A program made the translations under genes and the position numbers. From assembly GCA_964346275.1 (NCBI GenBank), contig CAYFUR010000030.1:1-35436 (forward strand): 35,436 nt of DNA, read 5' to 3'. Numbering within the stretch: the first letter of the stretch is position 1; every line of letters starts with the position of its first letter. Shown here in pieces: positions 6,693 to 15,494 of the stretch. Under the pieces are notes generated by a model. The model ran no database searches. It was not told where the DNA came from and was given only the letters and a program-made list of their open reading frames with translations. This DNA is from CAYFUR01 sp964346275 (GTDB taxonomy: Bacteria; Sumerlaeota; Sumerlaeia; SLMS01).

Positions 6693-8278
6693 TAATCATA
6701 CCTCAAGGCTTCCACGGGGTTGAGCCGCGCAGCCTGGTAAGCGGGGATTATGGATGCTACGATACAAATCACCATGGAGGCTCCGGCCATGAACGCAATA
6801 AGCCAGGGGTCGACCACCACGGGCAGCCGGTCGAGGCCGTAAACGCCGCCGGGGAGGCGGAAAATCTTTTCAATGTCTGTATGCACAAAATGGCAAAGGC
6901 GGAGCCCCCAGACGACGCCCAGCGACGTGCCCATGAGCCCGATGAGAAAACCGTGATAGAGGAAAATCCGCAGAACCATGCCATTGGTCGCGCCCATGGA
7001 TTTCAACACACCGATATCGCGCGTTTTTTGCACCACGGTCATAACCAGAGTGCCGATGATATTGAGCGCCGCCACCAGAACAATCAGCAGCAGAATGATA
7101 AACATCGCGACTTTTTCCATCCAGAGAGCCTCGAAGAATTCGCGGTTCATCATCTGCCACGTCCGGATACCATAGCCTTCTGGGAGGACTTCCAGCATGT
7201 CGTGGGCGTATTCGTTCACTCGCTGGGGATTGTCGACTTTCACGTGAACACTTGTGACGGCATTGCCAATGCCCCGCAGGTCCTGCAGCGTTTCCAGGTT
7301 CGTATAGATGAACCGTTGATCCACGTCGTACAGTCCGCTGTGGAAGACGCCCACCACTTCCAGGGGTTTTCGCTTCACCGCCATTCGGTTCGCCGTCTGC
7401 ACGGTCTTGCCCACGGCATAGATTGTATCGCCGGGCACGATCTGCATCTGGCGCATGAGCTGTTCGCCGATGACAACCTCGCCATCGGCGGGCTCCGCTT
7501 TGCCCATCTCCACATAATCGAGAAAACGCGTCACCGTGCGCTCTCGTTCCGGATCCAGGCCGCGAAGCATTACGAACGCTGGATTATCCAAATCGCCGGG
7601 GGAGCGCTGGACAATCGTTTCAAACTCGATGATCGGCGCGACACCCTCAACGTATTCTTTCTCGGAAAACTGCTCAATAAGAGACATATAGACGTCTTCC
7701 GGGATTGCCGGATCATCGATATAGCGGGGATTTGTCTGAACCTGGATATGGGAAAAAACGCCCATGAACTTTTTCACTAATTCGCGGTCGAAGCCCTCCA
7801 TCACGCTGATCACGACGATCAGCGCCATCACGCCGACCGCGACGCCCAGTACCGAAACAACAGTGATCAGGCCGACGAGCCGCCCGCCTTCCCGCGCGAT
7901 CAGGTAACGCTTGCTGACAAAGCTCTCGAACCCCGTCCCCATGAACAGGTGGAGATATTTCCGCCGGAGCCACAAATAGCCCCAGTAGGCGCCAATGCTT
8001 GCAGCGGCCGCCAGAACAGCAAGGCCGAGCCCCGCCAAATCCTCGGAGAGGCGCCCTGTGGTTTCCCCCTGTTGGGCGGAAACCTCTCCCATGCCCTGGC
8101 TGACAAAAGCGGCGGCCTCCTGGTTCTGAAAGAGCCCGACCACCAGGACAATGGCCTGGATAAAGACATTGAGAACCGTCAGCCCTGTCGCGAGAAAGAG
8201 CAGATAGAGCACCAGGTCGGCAATCAAACCACCGAGCCAAGTCCCCACGGTTGCGCGGCGAATTTCCGGTTGGGCCAC
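6692..8278 (-). CDS. LolC/LolE-type lipoprotein-releasing permease with an extra N-terminal membrane region
   Basis: A 528-residue inner-membrane protein. From about residue 118 it follows the LolC/E/MacB-FtsX plan: FESFVSKRYLIAR, a first span with GVAVGVMALIVVISVMEGFD (about 145-164), a large periplasmic MacB-like core (about 175-400), then three spans ending in IPAYQAARLNPVEALRYD, the typical C-terminus. LolC/E with the LolD ATPase extracts lipoproteins from the inner membrane. Unusual is the first 115 residues, with hydrophobic segments at about 14-50 and 84-105, which standard LolC/E lack. No lolD is in the window. The start is GTG at 8276-8278 with AGGAAGG upstream, five bases after the lysS stop. 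Confidence is high for the family, lower for the LolC or LolE label. Confidence 0.88.
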   Translation of the reverse strand: MAQPEIRRATVGTWLGGLIADLVLYLLFLATGLTVLNVFIQAIVLVVGLFQNQEAAAFVSQGMGEVSAQQGETTGRLSEDLAGLGLAVLAAAASIGAYWGYLWLRRKYLHLFMGTGFESFVSKRYLIAREGGRLVGLITVVSVLGVAVGVMALIVVISVMEGFDRELVKKFMGVFSHIQVQTNPRYIDDPAIPEDVYMSLIEQFSEKEYVEGVAPIIEFETIVQRSPGDLDNPAFVMLRGLDPERERTVTRFLDYVEMGKAEPADGEVVIGEQLMRQMQIVPGDTIYAVGKTVQTANRMAVKRKPLEVVGVFHSGLYDVDQRFIYTNLETLQDLRGIGNAVTSVHVKVDNPQRVNEYAHDMLEVLPEGYGIRTWQMMNREFFEALWMEKVAMFIILLLIVLVAALNIIGTLVMTVVQKTRDIGVLKSMGATNGMVLRIFLYHGFLIGLMGTSLGVVWGLRLCHFVHTDIEKIFRLPGGVYGLDRLPVVVDPWLIAFMAGASMVICIVASIIPAYQAARLNPVEALRYD

Positions 8279-8283
8279 TTTGG

Positions 8284-9819
8284 TCAGCCTTCCTCTTCCC
8301 CCTCCAGCGGAGGGATTTCATCCTGCCTCCGGGGCCGCATGAGCGGAAACAGGATCACATCGCGGATCGACCAACTTTGCGTCAGCAGCATCACCAGGCG
8401 GTCCATGCCAATGCCCAGGCCCGCGGCGGGCATCATGCCGTATTCCAGCGCGCGCACGTAATCTTCGTCGATCTGGCCCGTTGCTTCCAGGTCGCCGCCC
8501 TTGCGGCGCTCCACCTGCTCGGCAAATCGTATATACTGCTCTTTCGGATCATTCAGCTCCGAGTATCCGTTGGCGATCTCCATGCCATTGGCAAACAGCT
8601 CAAAGCGGTCGGCGATTTCCGGCCGGCCGGCCAGTGATTTCGCCAGCGGGCTGATCGACTTGGGAAACTCGGTGATAAATGTTGGACGCACCAGCTTCTT
8701 CTCACACTTTTCCTCGAAAATATGAACAATCGCTTCGTCCGGCCTTCTGATGTCATCAGGCCATTCGATGTCCTGGGCCAGTTTCTTCAATTCTTCCACC
8801 GGCGTTTCCCAGGAAACTTCCGCGCCCAGGGCTTCCTGGACGACGTCGACCATGGGCCGGCGGGGCATCGCCTCCGCCAGTTCCAGTCCTTCGTCTTCGC
8901 CAACCTGGATTCGCGTCGTTCCCAGCGCCAGCCGCGTGGTCTCGCGCACGATGTCTTCCACAAAGTCCATCATGAGCGAGGCGTCCCAGCCACCGGCGTA
9001 GAGTTCGAGCATCGTAAACTCCGGGTTGTGCTGGGTCGAGACGCCCTCGTTTCGAAAGTTGCGGTTAATCTCGTAAACGCGGTCAAGGCCGCCCACCACC
9101 AGGCGCTTGAGAAACAGCTCCGGCGCGATGCGCATATACAGCTTCATATCCAGAGCGTTGTGATACGTTTCGAATGGCCTGGCGCTGGCGCCTCCATAGA
9201 TCGCGTGCATCATCGGCGTTTCCACCTCGATGAATCCGCTGTCGTCGAGGAAGCGCCGCATGGAAGACATCACCCGCGAGCGCGTGCGGAAGGTTTCCGC
9301 CACTTCCGGATTCGCGATCAGATCGACGTAGCGCTGGCGGTATCGCAGCTCCACGTCCTTAAAGCCGTGCCACTTTTCCGGCAACTGGCGCACGGCTTTC
9401 GTCATCAGGCGAAGCTCCGCCGCCTGCACAGTCACCTCTTCGGTCTTGGTGCGAAAGACCTTGCCGGTCACCCCGACGATATCGCCGCCATCCAGGTATT
9501 TCTTATACGCCTCGAAACTTTCCTCATCCACGGCGTTCTTTTTCAAATACACCTGGATCTGGCCCGAACGATCCCGCACGTGGAAGAAGGCGGCTTTGCC
9601 GAAAGAGCGCACTCCCATCACCCGGCCCAGGATACTGACAGTTTCTCCGCTTTCGATCAACTCTTCCGCTTTATCCAGGATTTCCGCCGCCGTGTTTTGG
9701 GCGTCGTAGCGGGCCGGATAGGGCTCGACGCCGGCCTCCTCCATCGCTCGCGCCTTGTCATAGCGTGTCTTGATCAGATCATTGTGATCGGGAAGAAAAG
9801 GAAAGTCGTCATTCGTCAT
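8284..9819 (-). CDS. lysS: Lysyl-tRNA synthetase, class II
   Basis: A 511-residue protein of normal LysS length. The N-terminal OB-fold anticodon-binding domain (about 60-165) contains ILGRVMGVRSFGKAAFFHVRD. The class II catalytic domain carries motif 1 around FIEVETPMMHAIYGGASARP, motif 2 FRNEGVSTQHNPEFTMLELY near residue 257, and motif 3 GLGIGMDRLVML near residue 476. It charges tRNA-Lys with lysine at the cost of ATP. Its ATG overlaps the stop of the upstream TPR gene (ATGA type, 9816-9819), and the permease gene follows five bases later, so it lies inside an envelope-related operon. Nearby lysS and lolC/E genes are a common arrangement in Gram-negative bacteria. The acidic tail (EGEEEG) is not unusual. 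Confidence 0.97.
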   Translation of the reverse strand: MTNDDFPFLPDHNDLIKTRYDKARAMEEAGVEPYPARYDAQNTAAEILDKAEELIESGETVSILGRVMGVRSFGKAAFFHVRDRSGQIQVYLKKNAVDEESFEAYKKYLDGGDIVGVTGKVFRTKTEEVTVQAAELRLMTKAVRQLPEKWHGFKDVELRYRQRYVDLIANPEVAETFRTRSRVMSSMRRFLDDSGFIEVETPMMHAIYGGASARPFETYHNALDMKLYMRIAPELFLKRLVVGGLDRVYEINRNFRNEGVSTQHNPEFTMLELYAGGWDASLMMDFVEDIVRETTRLALGTTRIQVGEDEGLELAEAMPRRPMVDVVQEALGAEVSWETPVEELKKLAQDIEWPDDIRRPDEAIVHIFEEKCEKKLVRPTFITEFPKSISPLAKSLAGRPEIADRFELFANGMEIANGYSELNDPKEQYIRFAEQVERRKGGDLEATGQIDEDYVRALEYGMMPAAGLGIGMDRLVMLLTQSWSIRDVILFPLMRPRRQDEIPPLEGEEEG

Positions 9820-10616
9820 GGTGCCTGGGTCGTCTCCAAACGATCGCCGCGACCGGCCGTCTCGCCGGCGGCGGTGGAATCTGTCACGTTCATTTCGCGG
9901 GCCTCTTCGCGCGCCGGTCTCAGCAGTTCCTCATCCACATCCTGGTAAACCTCTTCCAGCTCCTCCTCCCAGGCCTCGCGGTCGGAGATTGCCTGGAAAT
10001 GCTGGAATGCTTCCACAAAGCGCCCCTCGTTCATCAGATCCAGGCCGAGATAGTAATTCGCCCGGTCATGATCCCCCACGGCCCGATGGGTTGATTCAAT
10101 TTCCTGAACCAGATGCTCGATGGCCTGCTCCCGTTTGCCGGTCTTATAGAAAGCCTCGCCCGCTCGGGCGTGAACATTCGGTGCGTCCGGATTGATTTCC
10201 GCCGCCCGAACGTAATAGCGGGCCGCCTTTTCCCAATCACCGGCGCGGGCGTGATAAAGCCCCATCTTCCGGTTCCAGTCAAACGTGTCCTTGGCGCCGG
10301 GCCATTCCTCCCCGAATTCGGAAAGGCGATCCGCCGCCGCCTCATACGAACCTTCCTCGTAAAGGGCATCGATCTCCGACAACTCGCGCTTCCAGGTGAT
10401 GGAGTCTCCCGACTGGAAGATCAGGATCATGGCAACCTCGAAGATCACAAACACCAGCAGGATCACCGCGAGAATGACTTTGCGCGAAAGACTCTCGACG
10501 CGGCCGGTGTCTCGCGCTGCATTCTCTTTCGATGGTGCGGGGGGCGCGGGAACGGATTCCTGGCGCGCGCCGGATGCGCGGTTTCCCCTTGCTGACGATC
10601 GTTTACGCCGTGCCAA
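9816..10616 (-). CDS. Single-span membrane protein with TPR-like repeats
   Basis: A 266-residue protein from the chosen TTG start at 10614-10616. A basic, low-complexity cytoplasmic head (ARRKRSSARG, then Pro/Ala-rich) leads to one membrane span at about residues 45-65 (VILAVILLVFVIFEVAMILIF). About four TPR-like helical hairpins follow, for example WEKAARYYVRAAEINPDAPN and AGEAFYKTGKREQAIEHL, and then an acidic tail. The domain probably faces the periplasm and may scaffold an envelope complex. An ATG at 10710 in the same frame would overlap the upstream lipoprotein gene by 64 bases, so the TTG is preferred, although its ribosome-binding site is weak. Its stop is coupled to lysS. No specific family name is supported. 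Confidence 0.75.
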   Translation of the reverse strand: MARRKRSSARGNRASGARQESVPAPPAPSKENAARDTGRVESLSRKVILAVILLVFVIFEVAMILIFQSGDSITWKRELSEIDALYEEGSYEAAADRLSEFGEEWPGAKDTFDWNRKMGLYHARAGDWEKAARYYVRAAEINPDAPNVHARAGEAFYKTGKREQAIEHLVQEIESTHRAVGDHDRANYYLGLDLMNEGRFVEAFQHFQAISDREAWEEELEEVYQDVDEELLRPAREEAREMNVTDSTAAGETAGRGDRLETTQAP

Positions 10617-10648
10617 AAAATAATTTCCAGAAAGAAGACTCGGCCCGG

Positions 10649-11326
10649 TCAGGGCGGCAAGACACGAAAGACATCTTGTTTGCGCGCTTTCCGGGACAAC
10701 TCGCGCGCGCATTCCTCCACCAGTGCGATTTGTGAATCAAAGGAATCCGTATCTTCCCAGGCCCATTTCTGCACCAACTCGCTGCCGGAGACGTCCCACA
10801 CGGAAACCGTCGCATCGAGGTGGCTATACCACCAGGGAAGTGTCCTGTTCGTGACGGTGGAGGCCTCCAGGATTTCGCTGGAAACCACATAATCCACATT
10901 GAGCGAACGTCCGAAATCGAGAGGATCCTGGCGCACAAGGAGCACCTTGCGCTGGAGGCTCGAGAGATTCGGATAGTCCCGCTTCAGGAGGCGTTCCTTC
11001 TGGGCCATGTAGATGGCCAGATCCTCCCGCGAGTAAACTTCCACGCCGGGAAGCTCGGTCAGTTCGGCGGCCATCGCTTCGCCCAGGAGAATCCCAATGT
11101 TGGGCGAGAGATAGGAATCCCGGGCGCTGAACCACCACCCTTTATCGAGCGTTTCTCCGCCCGGCGCCACCTGGTATTGGGTCATCCCGTCCAGAACGGC
11201 CACGCGCACCTGGCGGGTGGGGCTGGGCGGCGTGGAGGCACATCCGCCCACGAACAGGCCAGCGGCCACGACTGCGAACAGTGCGGCCAGGCCTGAAAGT
11301 CTTTGCTGTTTAAAGAAGCGGGCCAT
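10649..11326 (-). CDS. Outer-membrane-type lipoprotein, function unknown
   Basis: A 225-residue protein with a classic type II signal peptide: FFKQQR, a hydrophobic core LAALFAVVAAG, and lipobox LFVGGC with Cys near residue 29. The mature part starts ASTPPSPTRQVRVAVLDG. Its strand-helix pattern (RVAVLDGM, LGEAMAAELTELPGVEVYSRED, NVDYVVSSEILEAS) resembles the nucleotide-like fold of secreted CsgG/TolB-N relatives; this is inference only. No Asp follows the Cys, so outer-membrane sorting through the Lol system is expected, consistent with the Lol-type permease in the same operon. Start ATG 11324-11326 is preceded by GAGGA at good spacing. First gene of a five-gene run to 5757. Confidence 0.82.
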   Translation of the reverse strand: MARFFKQQRLSGLAALFAVVAAGLFVGGCASTPPSPTRQVRVAVLDGMTQYQVAPGGETLDKGWWFSARDSYLSPNIGILLGEAMAAELTELPGVEVYSREDLAIYMAQKERLLKRDYPNLSSLQRKVLLVRQDPLDFGRSLNVDYVVSSEILEASTVTNRTLPWWYSHLDATVSVWDVSGSELVQKWAWEDTDSFDSQIALVEECARELSRKARKQDVFRVLPP

Positions 11327-11352
11327 TTACGAGGTCCTCGCCCTCTCGCGCC

Positions 11353-11376
11353 AAAATAAAGGCCCCGCACGGAGCC
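11353..11376 (-). terminator. Hairpin with T-rich tail after the Hsp70-kinase gene
   Basis: Read on the minus strand, a six-pair stem GGCTCC/GGGGCC (one G-T pair) closes a GTGC tetraloop and is followed at once by TTTATTTT. It lies about 80 bases beyond the Hsp70-TPR-kinase stop, so it should end that transcript. It is also only 26 bases before the lipoprotein ATG, so it could sit at the very start of the next operon's leader. Confidence 0.6.
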
Positions 11377-11381
11377 GCACC

Positions 11382-11411
11382 ATTCATTGGTCCCGGGCCA
11401 GAGTGAGTCAA
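11382..11411 (-). promoter_or_regulatory. Possible weak promoter for the lipoprotein-lysS operon
   Basis: On the minus strand TTGACT (11406-11411) is 18 bases from ATGAAT (11382-11387). The first box matches the sigma70 -35 hexamer at five of six positions, the second only three of six. The predicted start would fall in the hairpin just downstream. Only suggestive. Confidence 0.25.
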
Positions 11412-11455
11412 GCCGGGAAAGCGCCGGGGCAGTTCCAGTCGGGAAAGGCGAGGCC

Positions 11456-14400
11456 TCAGGCGCGCTGGGATTCCAGGCTGCTATAGACCTCGTCGATGTT
11501 CTGGAAGCGATTGGCGGGGTTTTTCTCCAGGCACTTCATGATCATGTCGCTCAAGGCGCTGGGCACGTGTTCCGGCAGCGGTGGCGGCGCTGTATGAATG
11601 TGGTGGTATTCGATATTGCCGAGATAGAAGGGCGGGTGGCCGGAGACGATCTCGTACATCATGATCCCCAGCGAGTAAATATCCGTGCGCGCGTCGACTC
11701 CCTCACCGGTGATCTGCTCCGGCGCCATATAAAGTGGCGTGCCGATCACGGCGGTGCCGCTCTTGGTGGAATCGTCGCTTTTCAGAATCTTGGCAATGCC
11801 GAAGTCCGTCACCTTCACGGTGTTCTTCTCGGTGATCATGACATTCGCTGGCTTGATATCGCGATGGATGATATTCAGCTTATGGGCGTAGCTCAGGGCG
11901 TCGCACACCTGCAGGAAGTAATAGATGAATTGTTCCTGGGAGAACTTCATGCCGTCGGAGAGCATCCGTTTCAGATCCGTGCCTTCGATGTATTCCATGG
12001 AAATGAAACGCTTGTTGCCGCTTTCGAACATATCGTGGATGCGCACGGTATAGGGATGGCTCAGCTTTTTGGCGGCGCGGGCCTCGCGCTTGAACCGCTC
12101 AACCGCTGAGGGATCGGCGCACAGGTAATCGTTCAGAACTTTGAGCGCCACCACTTCTTCCAGGGTCTTGTCGCGCGCCTTATAGATGATTCCCATGGAA
12201 CCGCGATTGATCTCTTCCAGGATAACAAAACGCGGGTCCGACAAAATCGTGGCGCGGCTCTGCTCCGCCTCCTCCTGCTGGATCTTGACGCGATAGCGCA
12301 GCTTCTTGATCTTCGCGTCCACGTCGCGGTATCCGGGGTCTTCCTGGCCCACGTGTTCGTAGACAGCCAGCGCATTGTTCAACTGCCCGGTGCTTTCCAT
12401 GTCGCTTGCCAGGCGATAGAGGATATCGCGGATTTCTTCGTTTTGATTAAGGTGCTTGAATTTCTGCCAGGCCAGGAAATGCAGGTTCTTTTGCCAGTGG
12501 CAAAGGCCCAGAATCTTCAATGCGCGCGTTTCGTACGCCTGTTCTTTCTGCAGGTCCTGCAGAATCTCGATCGCATCGTCCACGCGGTTGGACTTGAGGA
12601 AGGTTTTGACCAGCTTGAATTTGGCGTTCGGGTCCTCGTGTTTTTCCACGCGCCGGCGATAAAGCTCTTCCAGATTGGCCACATCGCCGTCCTGCGGTTC
12701 CATCTTGCTGGCGTATTCCAGGTCCTCGCAGGCGCCTTCCAGGTCGCCAAAGCGCTCGCGGACCCCCGCACGCTCGCGGCGAAGTTCCGGCGGCATGGCG
12801 AATCGCCTCACCGCGCGGTCGTAAAGAGCCATCAGGTCGCCGAACTGCCCCTCCTGGGCGCTTTCCGCCATGGCGTTGAGAGAGGCGCGGCTTTCTTCCA
12901 CCAGCCCCAGCATGATCTGGAGTAAGGCGCGAGCTCGGATTACCGCGTACCGTTCATCCGCCGTCCAGGTCGAGCGGTTGAGCACTTCCATGGCTTTTTC
13001 GTAAAGTTCCATGGCCTCGGGGTGTTCTTCTTCTTCCAGGGCCATATCCAGGGCGCTGTCCACGACGCCGGGCCAGTCAATTTCTTCTTCTGCCGCGGCG
13101 CCTATCGGTGACAGAGGGGTCTCCGGCTGGGGAGCGGCAGCGGTCCGCGCCGTTGGCATCCGGCGGGTTCCCGTGGGTCCTTGCTTCAAATCCTCGAAAT
13201 CCTGATGCGTCTCGAGGGACTCCGCTTCTTCCGAAAGATTCGAGAGATAATCGGATTCCGATCCAGAGCTTTCGTCCACCGAGGAGTCATCCGACGCCGA
13301 GGGTTTGTCCACACCCATTGCGTAGCGTTTGGGAGAAGGATAGGAACCGGAGTCTTCATCGGGCGGCGGGGCCTTGGGAGGAACAGGAATCTCTTCCGCC
13401 GGTTCGCCCAAGTCTTCCGGCGTGGCGTTTTCCGTCCCGCTTTCTGCGGGTTCGTGAAGGCGAATCGCCTCTGCGCTCACCTGCGATCCCACGGGGGCCG
13501 TGGGTCCCGCTCCCGGGTTTGTATCGCCAAGGACGGCGAAGTTCTCTTCTCGAGAACTTCTTTCCTGCGAACTCTCCTCGTGGCGCACGACCGAGGGGTC
13601 TTCGTGGCGTTTCTTCTTTCCCTTGAGCTTGGCCGGTTCGCCCGCCGAGTCCGGCTTATAGCGGCGCCCGCCTGCTGTTCGCCTGTCTTTTTTCCGCCGC
13701 CGTGCGCGTGCCTTCCGGCGCGATTTGCGTTCGCTCTCGTCCAGGTCGCTGTGAACGATCGTGAGCGACTTTGAAATCGAGGCGCTCAGTTCCTCCGCGG
13801 AAATCTCCATCACTCCGTCGGCATTGACGAAAAACGTGACACGAATCCGCGGGCGCCCTTTTGGTTGTTCGGGAATATCGGTGAGCATGAATTTCCCCAG
13901 GCTGCGATTGTCCGCCGCCTCTTCACTCTCCCCCTGGAGAATGTGGATATTCACGAAAGCCTGGTTGTCTTCGGTGGTGGTAAAGTTCTTCGCCGCCTTG
14001 ATGGGGATCGTTGCGTTTTTCTCGATGATTCTCGAAAAACGGCCGTCCTTGACTTCGATGCCGAGGGAATGGGGAGCCACGTCGAGCAGGGTGACCTCCT
14101 CGATGTTCCCGGAAAAAACCCCCGCTTGAATCGCTGCGCCCAGGGCGACCACCTCGTCCGGATTGATTCCCTTGAAAGGCTGCAGCCCGAAGAAGTCTTC
14201 CACCGTGTCTTGAACGAGGGGGATGCGCGTCGAACCGCCCACCAGGATGACCTTGTCGATCTCGCTTTTCGTGGTGCTGACGTCGTCGAGTGCCCGCTTG
14301 CAGCAGCGCACGGTGCGTTCGACAAACGGCTCGATCAGTTCCTCGAATTCATCTCGGGTCAACTGGCGCTCCAGGTGGAGCGGCTGCCCTTCGCGGTAAG

Positions 14401-15256
14401 CGATGAATGGCAGGGTGATCATGGTTTGCGAGGCCATGCTCAATTCGCACTTGGCCTTTTCCGCCACTTCTTTCAGGCGGCGCAGAGTGACGGGGTCTTC
14501 GGTGAGATCGACCCCATGTTCCTCGTCGAATTCCTCAACAATCATCCCGACGATGGCGTTGTCGAGATCGTCGCCGCCCAGCGCCGTGTCACCGGTGGTG
14601 GTCAAAACTTCGAAGGTTTTCCCGGTGACTTCCAGCAGGGTGATGTCGAAAGTGCCGCCGCCGAAGTCGTAAACCGCGATGATCTCCTCGGTATCGCTGG
14701 AGTTGCCGACTCCGTAGGCGAGAGCCGCCGCCGTGGGTTCGTTGAGGAGGCGAAGCACCTTGAGGTCCGCCAGGCGGGCCGCTTCGATTGTGGCATTGCG
14801 CTGGTAGTCGTCGAAATTCGCCGGCACCGTGATGACGGCCTGTTCGACGCTTTCGCCGAGATGATTTTCCGCGGATTCTTTGAGCTTCTTCAGGACCAGG
14901 GCGCTGATTTGCTCGGGACTGTACCCTAATCCATTGATGTCGATCAGAAGGCGGTCGTCGTGCTGAACAAGGTTGAAGGGAAAGTGTTCCACCCGTTCAC
15001 TGACCTCTTCGTAATCCCCCCCCATGAGGCGCTTGATGCTGCTGATGGTGCGCTCGGGATTCGTTGCCGCCTGGCGCCGGGCGATTTCTCCCACAATGCA
15101 TTCGTTGTTATCCAGGAAAGCCACAACCGAAGGCGTCTTGTTGGCCCCTTCCTGGTTGGGGATCACAATCGGGTCCGACCCTTCCGTCGCGGCGACAACC
15201 GAGTTGGTCGTGCCCAGGTCGATACCAATAATACGAGTTTCTTCCGCCATATCCAT
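11456..15256 (-). CDS. Hsp70 (DnaK-like) - charged linker - TPR-like - Ser/Thr protein kinase fusion
   Basis: A single 1266-residue chain. Residues 7-385 are an Hsp70 ATPase: GIDLGTTNSVV (11-21), VPANFDDYQR (144-153), NEPTAAALAYG (172-182), YDFGGGTFDIT (196-206), ILVGGSTRIP (337-346). The allosteric linker VTLLDVAPHSLGIEV (388-402) and a beta substrate-binding domain to about 505 follow. The helical lid is missing; instead there is a very basic cluster (509-526) and a disordered Glu/Ser/Pro-rich stretch to about 725. Residues 728-985 are TPR-like helices. Residues 1009-1262 are a Hanks kinase with VALK (Lys1039), HRDIKPAN (Asp1133), DFG (1151-1153), APE (1178-1180) and GTPLYM. Catalytic residues look intact in both enzymes. 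No frameshift is seen and the linker is in frame. A cytoplasmic chaperone-coupled kinase is inferred. Confidence 0.93.
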   Translation of the reverse strand: MDMAEETRIIGIDLGTTNSVVAATEGSDPIVIPNQEGANKTPSVVAFLDNNECIVGEIARRQAATNPERTISSIKRLMGGDYEEVSERVEHFPFNLVQHDDRLLIDINGLGYSPEQISALVLKKLKESAENHLGESVEQAVITVPANFDDYQRNATIEAARLADLKVLRLLNEPTAAALAYGVGNSSDTEEIIAVYDFGGGTFDITLLEVTGKTFEVLTTTGDTALGGDDLDNAIVGMIVEEFDEEHGVDLTEDPVTLRRLKEVAEKAKCELSMASQTMITLPFIAYREGQPLHLERQLTRDEFEELIEPFVERTVRCCKRALDDVSTTKSEIDKVILVGGSTRIPLVQDTVEDFFGLQPFKGINPDEVVALGAAIQAGVFSGNIEEVTLLDVAPHSLGIEVKDGRFSRIIEKNATIPIKAAKNFTTTEDNQAFVNIHILQGESEEAADNRSLGKFMLTDIPEQPKGRPRIRVTFFVNADGVMEISAEELSASISKSLTIVHSDLDESERKSRRKARARRRKKDRRTAGGRRYKPDSAGEPAKLKGKKKRHEDPSVVRHEESSQERSSREENFAVLGDTNPGAGPTAPVGSQVSAEAIRLHEPAESGTENATPEDLGEPAEEIPVPPKAPPPDEDSGSYPSPKRYAMGVDKPSASDDSSVDESSGSESDYLSNLSEEAESLETHQDFEDLKQGPTGTRRMPTARTAAAPQPETPLSPIGAAAEEEIDWPGVVDSALDMALEEEEHPEAMELYEKAMEVLNRSTWTADERYAVIRARALLQIMLGLVEESRASLNAMAESAQEGQFGDLMALYDRAVRRFAMPPELRRERAGVRERFGDLEGACEDLEYASKMEPQDGDVANLEELYRRRVEKHEDPNAKFKLVKTFLKSNRVDDAIEILQDLQKEQAYETRALKILGLCHWQKNLHFLAWQKFKHLNQNEEIRDILYRLASDMESTGQLNNALAVYEHVGQEDPGYRDVDAKIKKLRYRVKIQQEEAEQSRATILSDPRFVILEEINRGSMGIIYKARDKTLEEVVALKVLNDYLCADPSAVERFKREARAAKKLSHPYTVRIHDMFESGNKRFISMEYIEGTDLKRMLSDGMKFSQEQFIYYFLQVCDALSYAHKLNIIHRDIKPANVMITEKNTVKVTDFGIAKILKSDDSTKSGTAVIGTPLYMAPEQITGEGVDARTDIYSLGIMMYEIVSGHPPFYLGNIEYHHIHTAPPPLPEHVPSALSDMIMKCLEKNPANRFQNIDEVYSSLESQRA

Positions 15257-15365
15257 TTACTCATTGGGGCCTTGGGGCGCTTTTCCCAGGGCTTTTCAAA
15301 GACTGGTATGATCTACTGCATTCCTTGTGCTTTATCCACAACGAAAATTCACCTGATCTGGAACA

Positions 15366-15394
15366 AATCTAGGCCCCATTTCCAGGCCTGTCAA
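15366..15394 (-). promoter_or_regulatory. Sigma70-type promoter for the Hsp70-kinase gene
   Basis: On the minus strand a perfect -35 box TTGACA (15389-15394) is 17 bases from TAGATT (15366-15371), four of six matches to the -10 consensus. Transcription would begin near 15359, leaving a leader of about 100 bases before the ATG at 15254-15256. No inverted repeat of the CIRCE type was seen between box and gene. Confidence 0.6.
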
Positions 15395-15433
15395 AAGCGA
15401 ATCCACCGTTCCGGCTCCTCAATGGCCTCTTCA

Positions 15434-15469
15434 GAAAAAAACAGCGGGAAGCCACAGAGGACCTCCCGC
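15434..15469 (-). terminator. Intrinsic terminator after the dockerin-like gene
   Basis: Read on the minus strand, GCGGGAGG pairs with CTTCCCGC (one G-T pair) around a 10-base loop, followed by TG and seven T residues. It lies 25 bases beyond the TAG of the dockerin-like gene and separates it from the Hsp70-kinase promoter. Confidence 0.85.
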
Positions 15470-15494
15470 CGAATATCCGCATAACTTCTGAATC

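Noticed and set aside
15257..15365. CIRCE-type or other heat-shock operator upstream of the Hsp70-kinase
   Set aside because: No TTAGCACTC-N9-GAGTGCTAA inverted repeat or sigma32-like -10 was found; only a sigma70-type promoter is visible.
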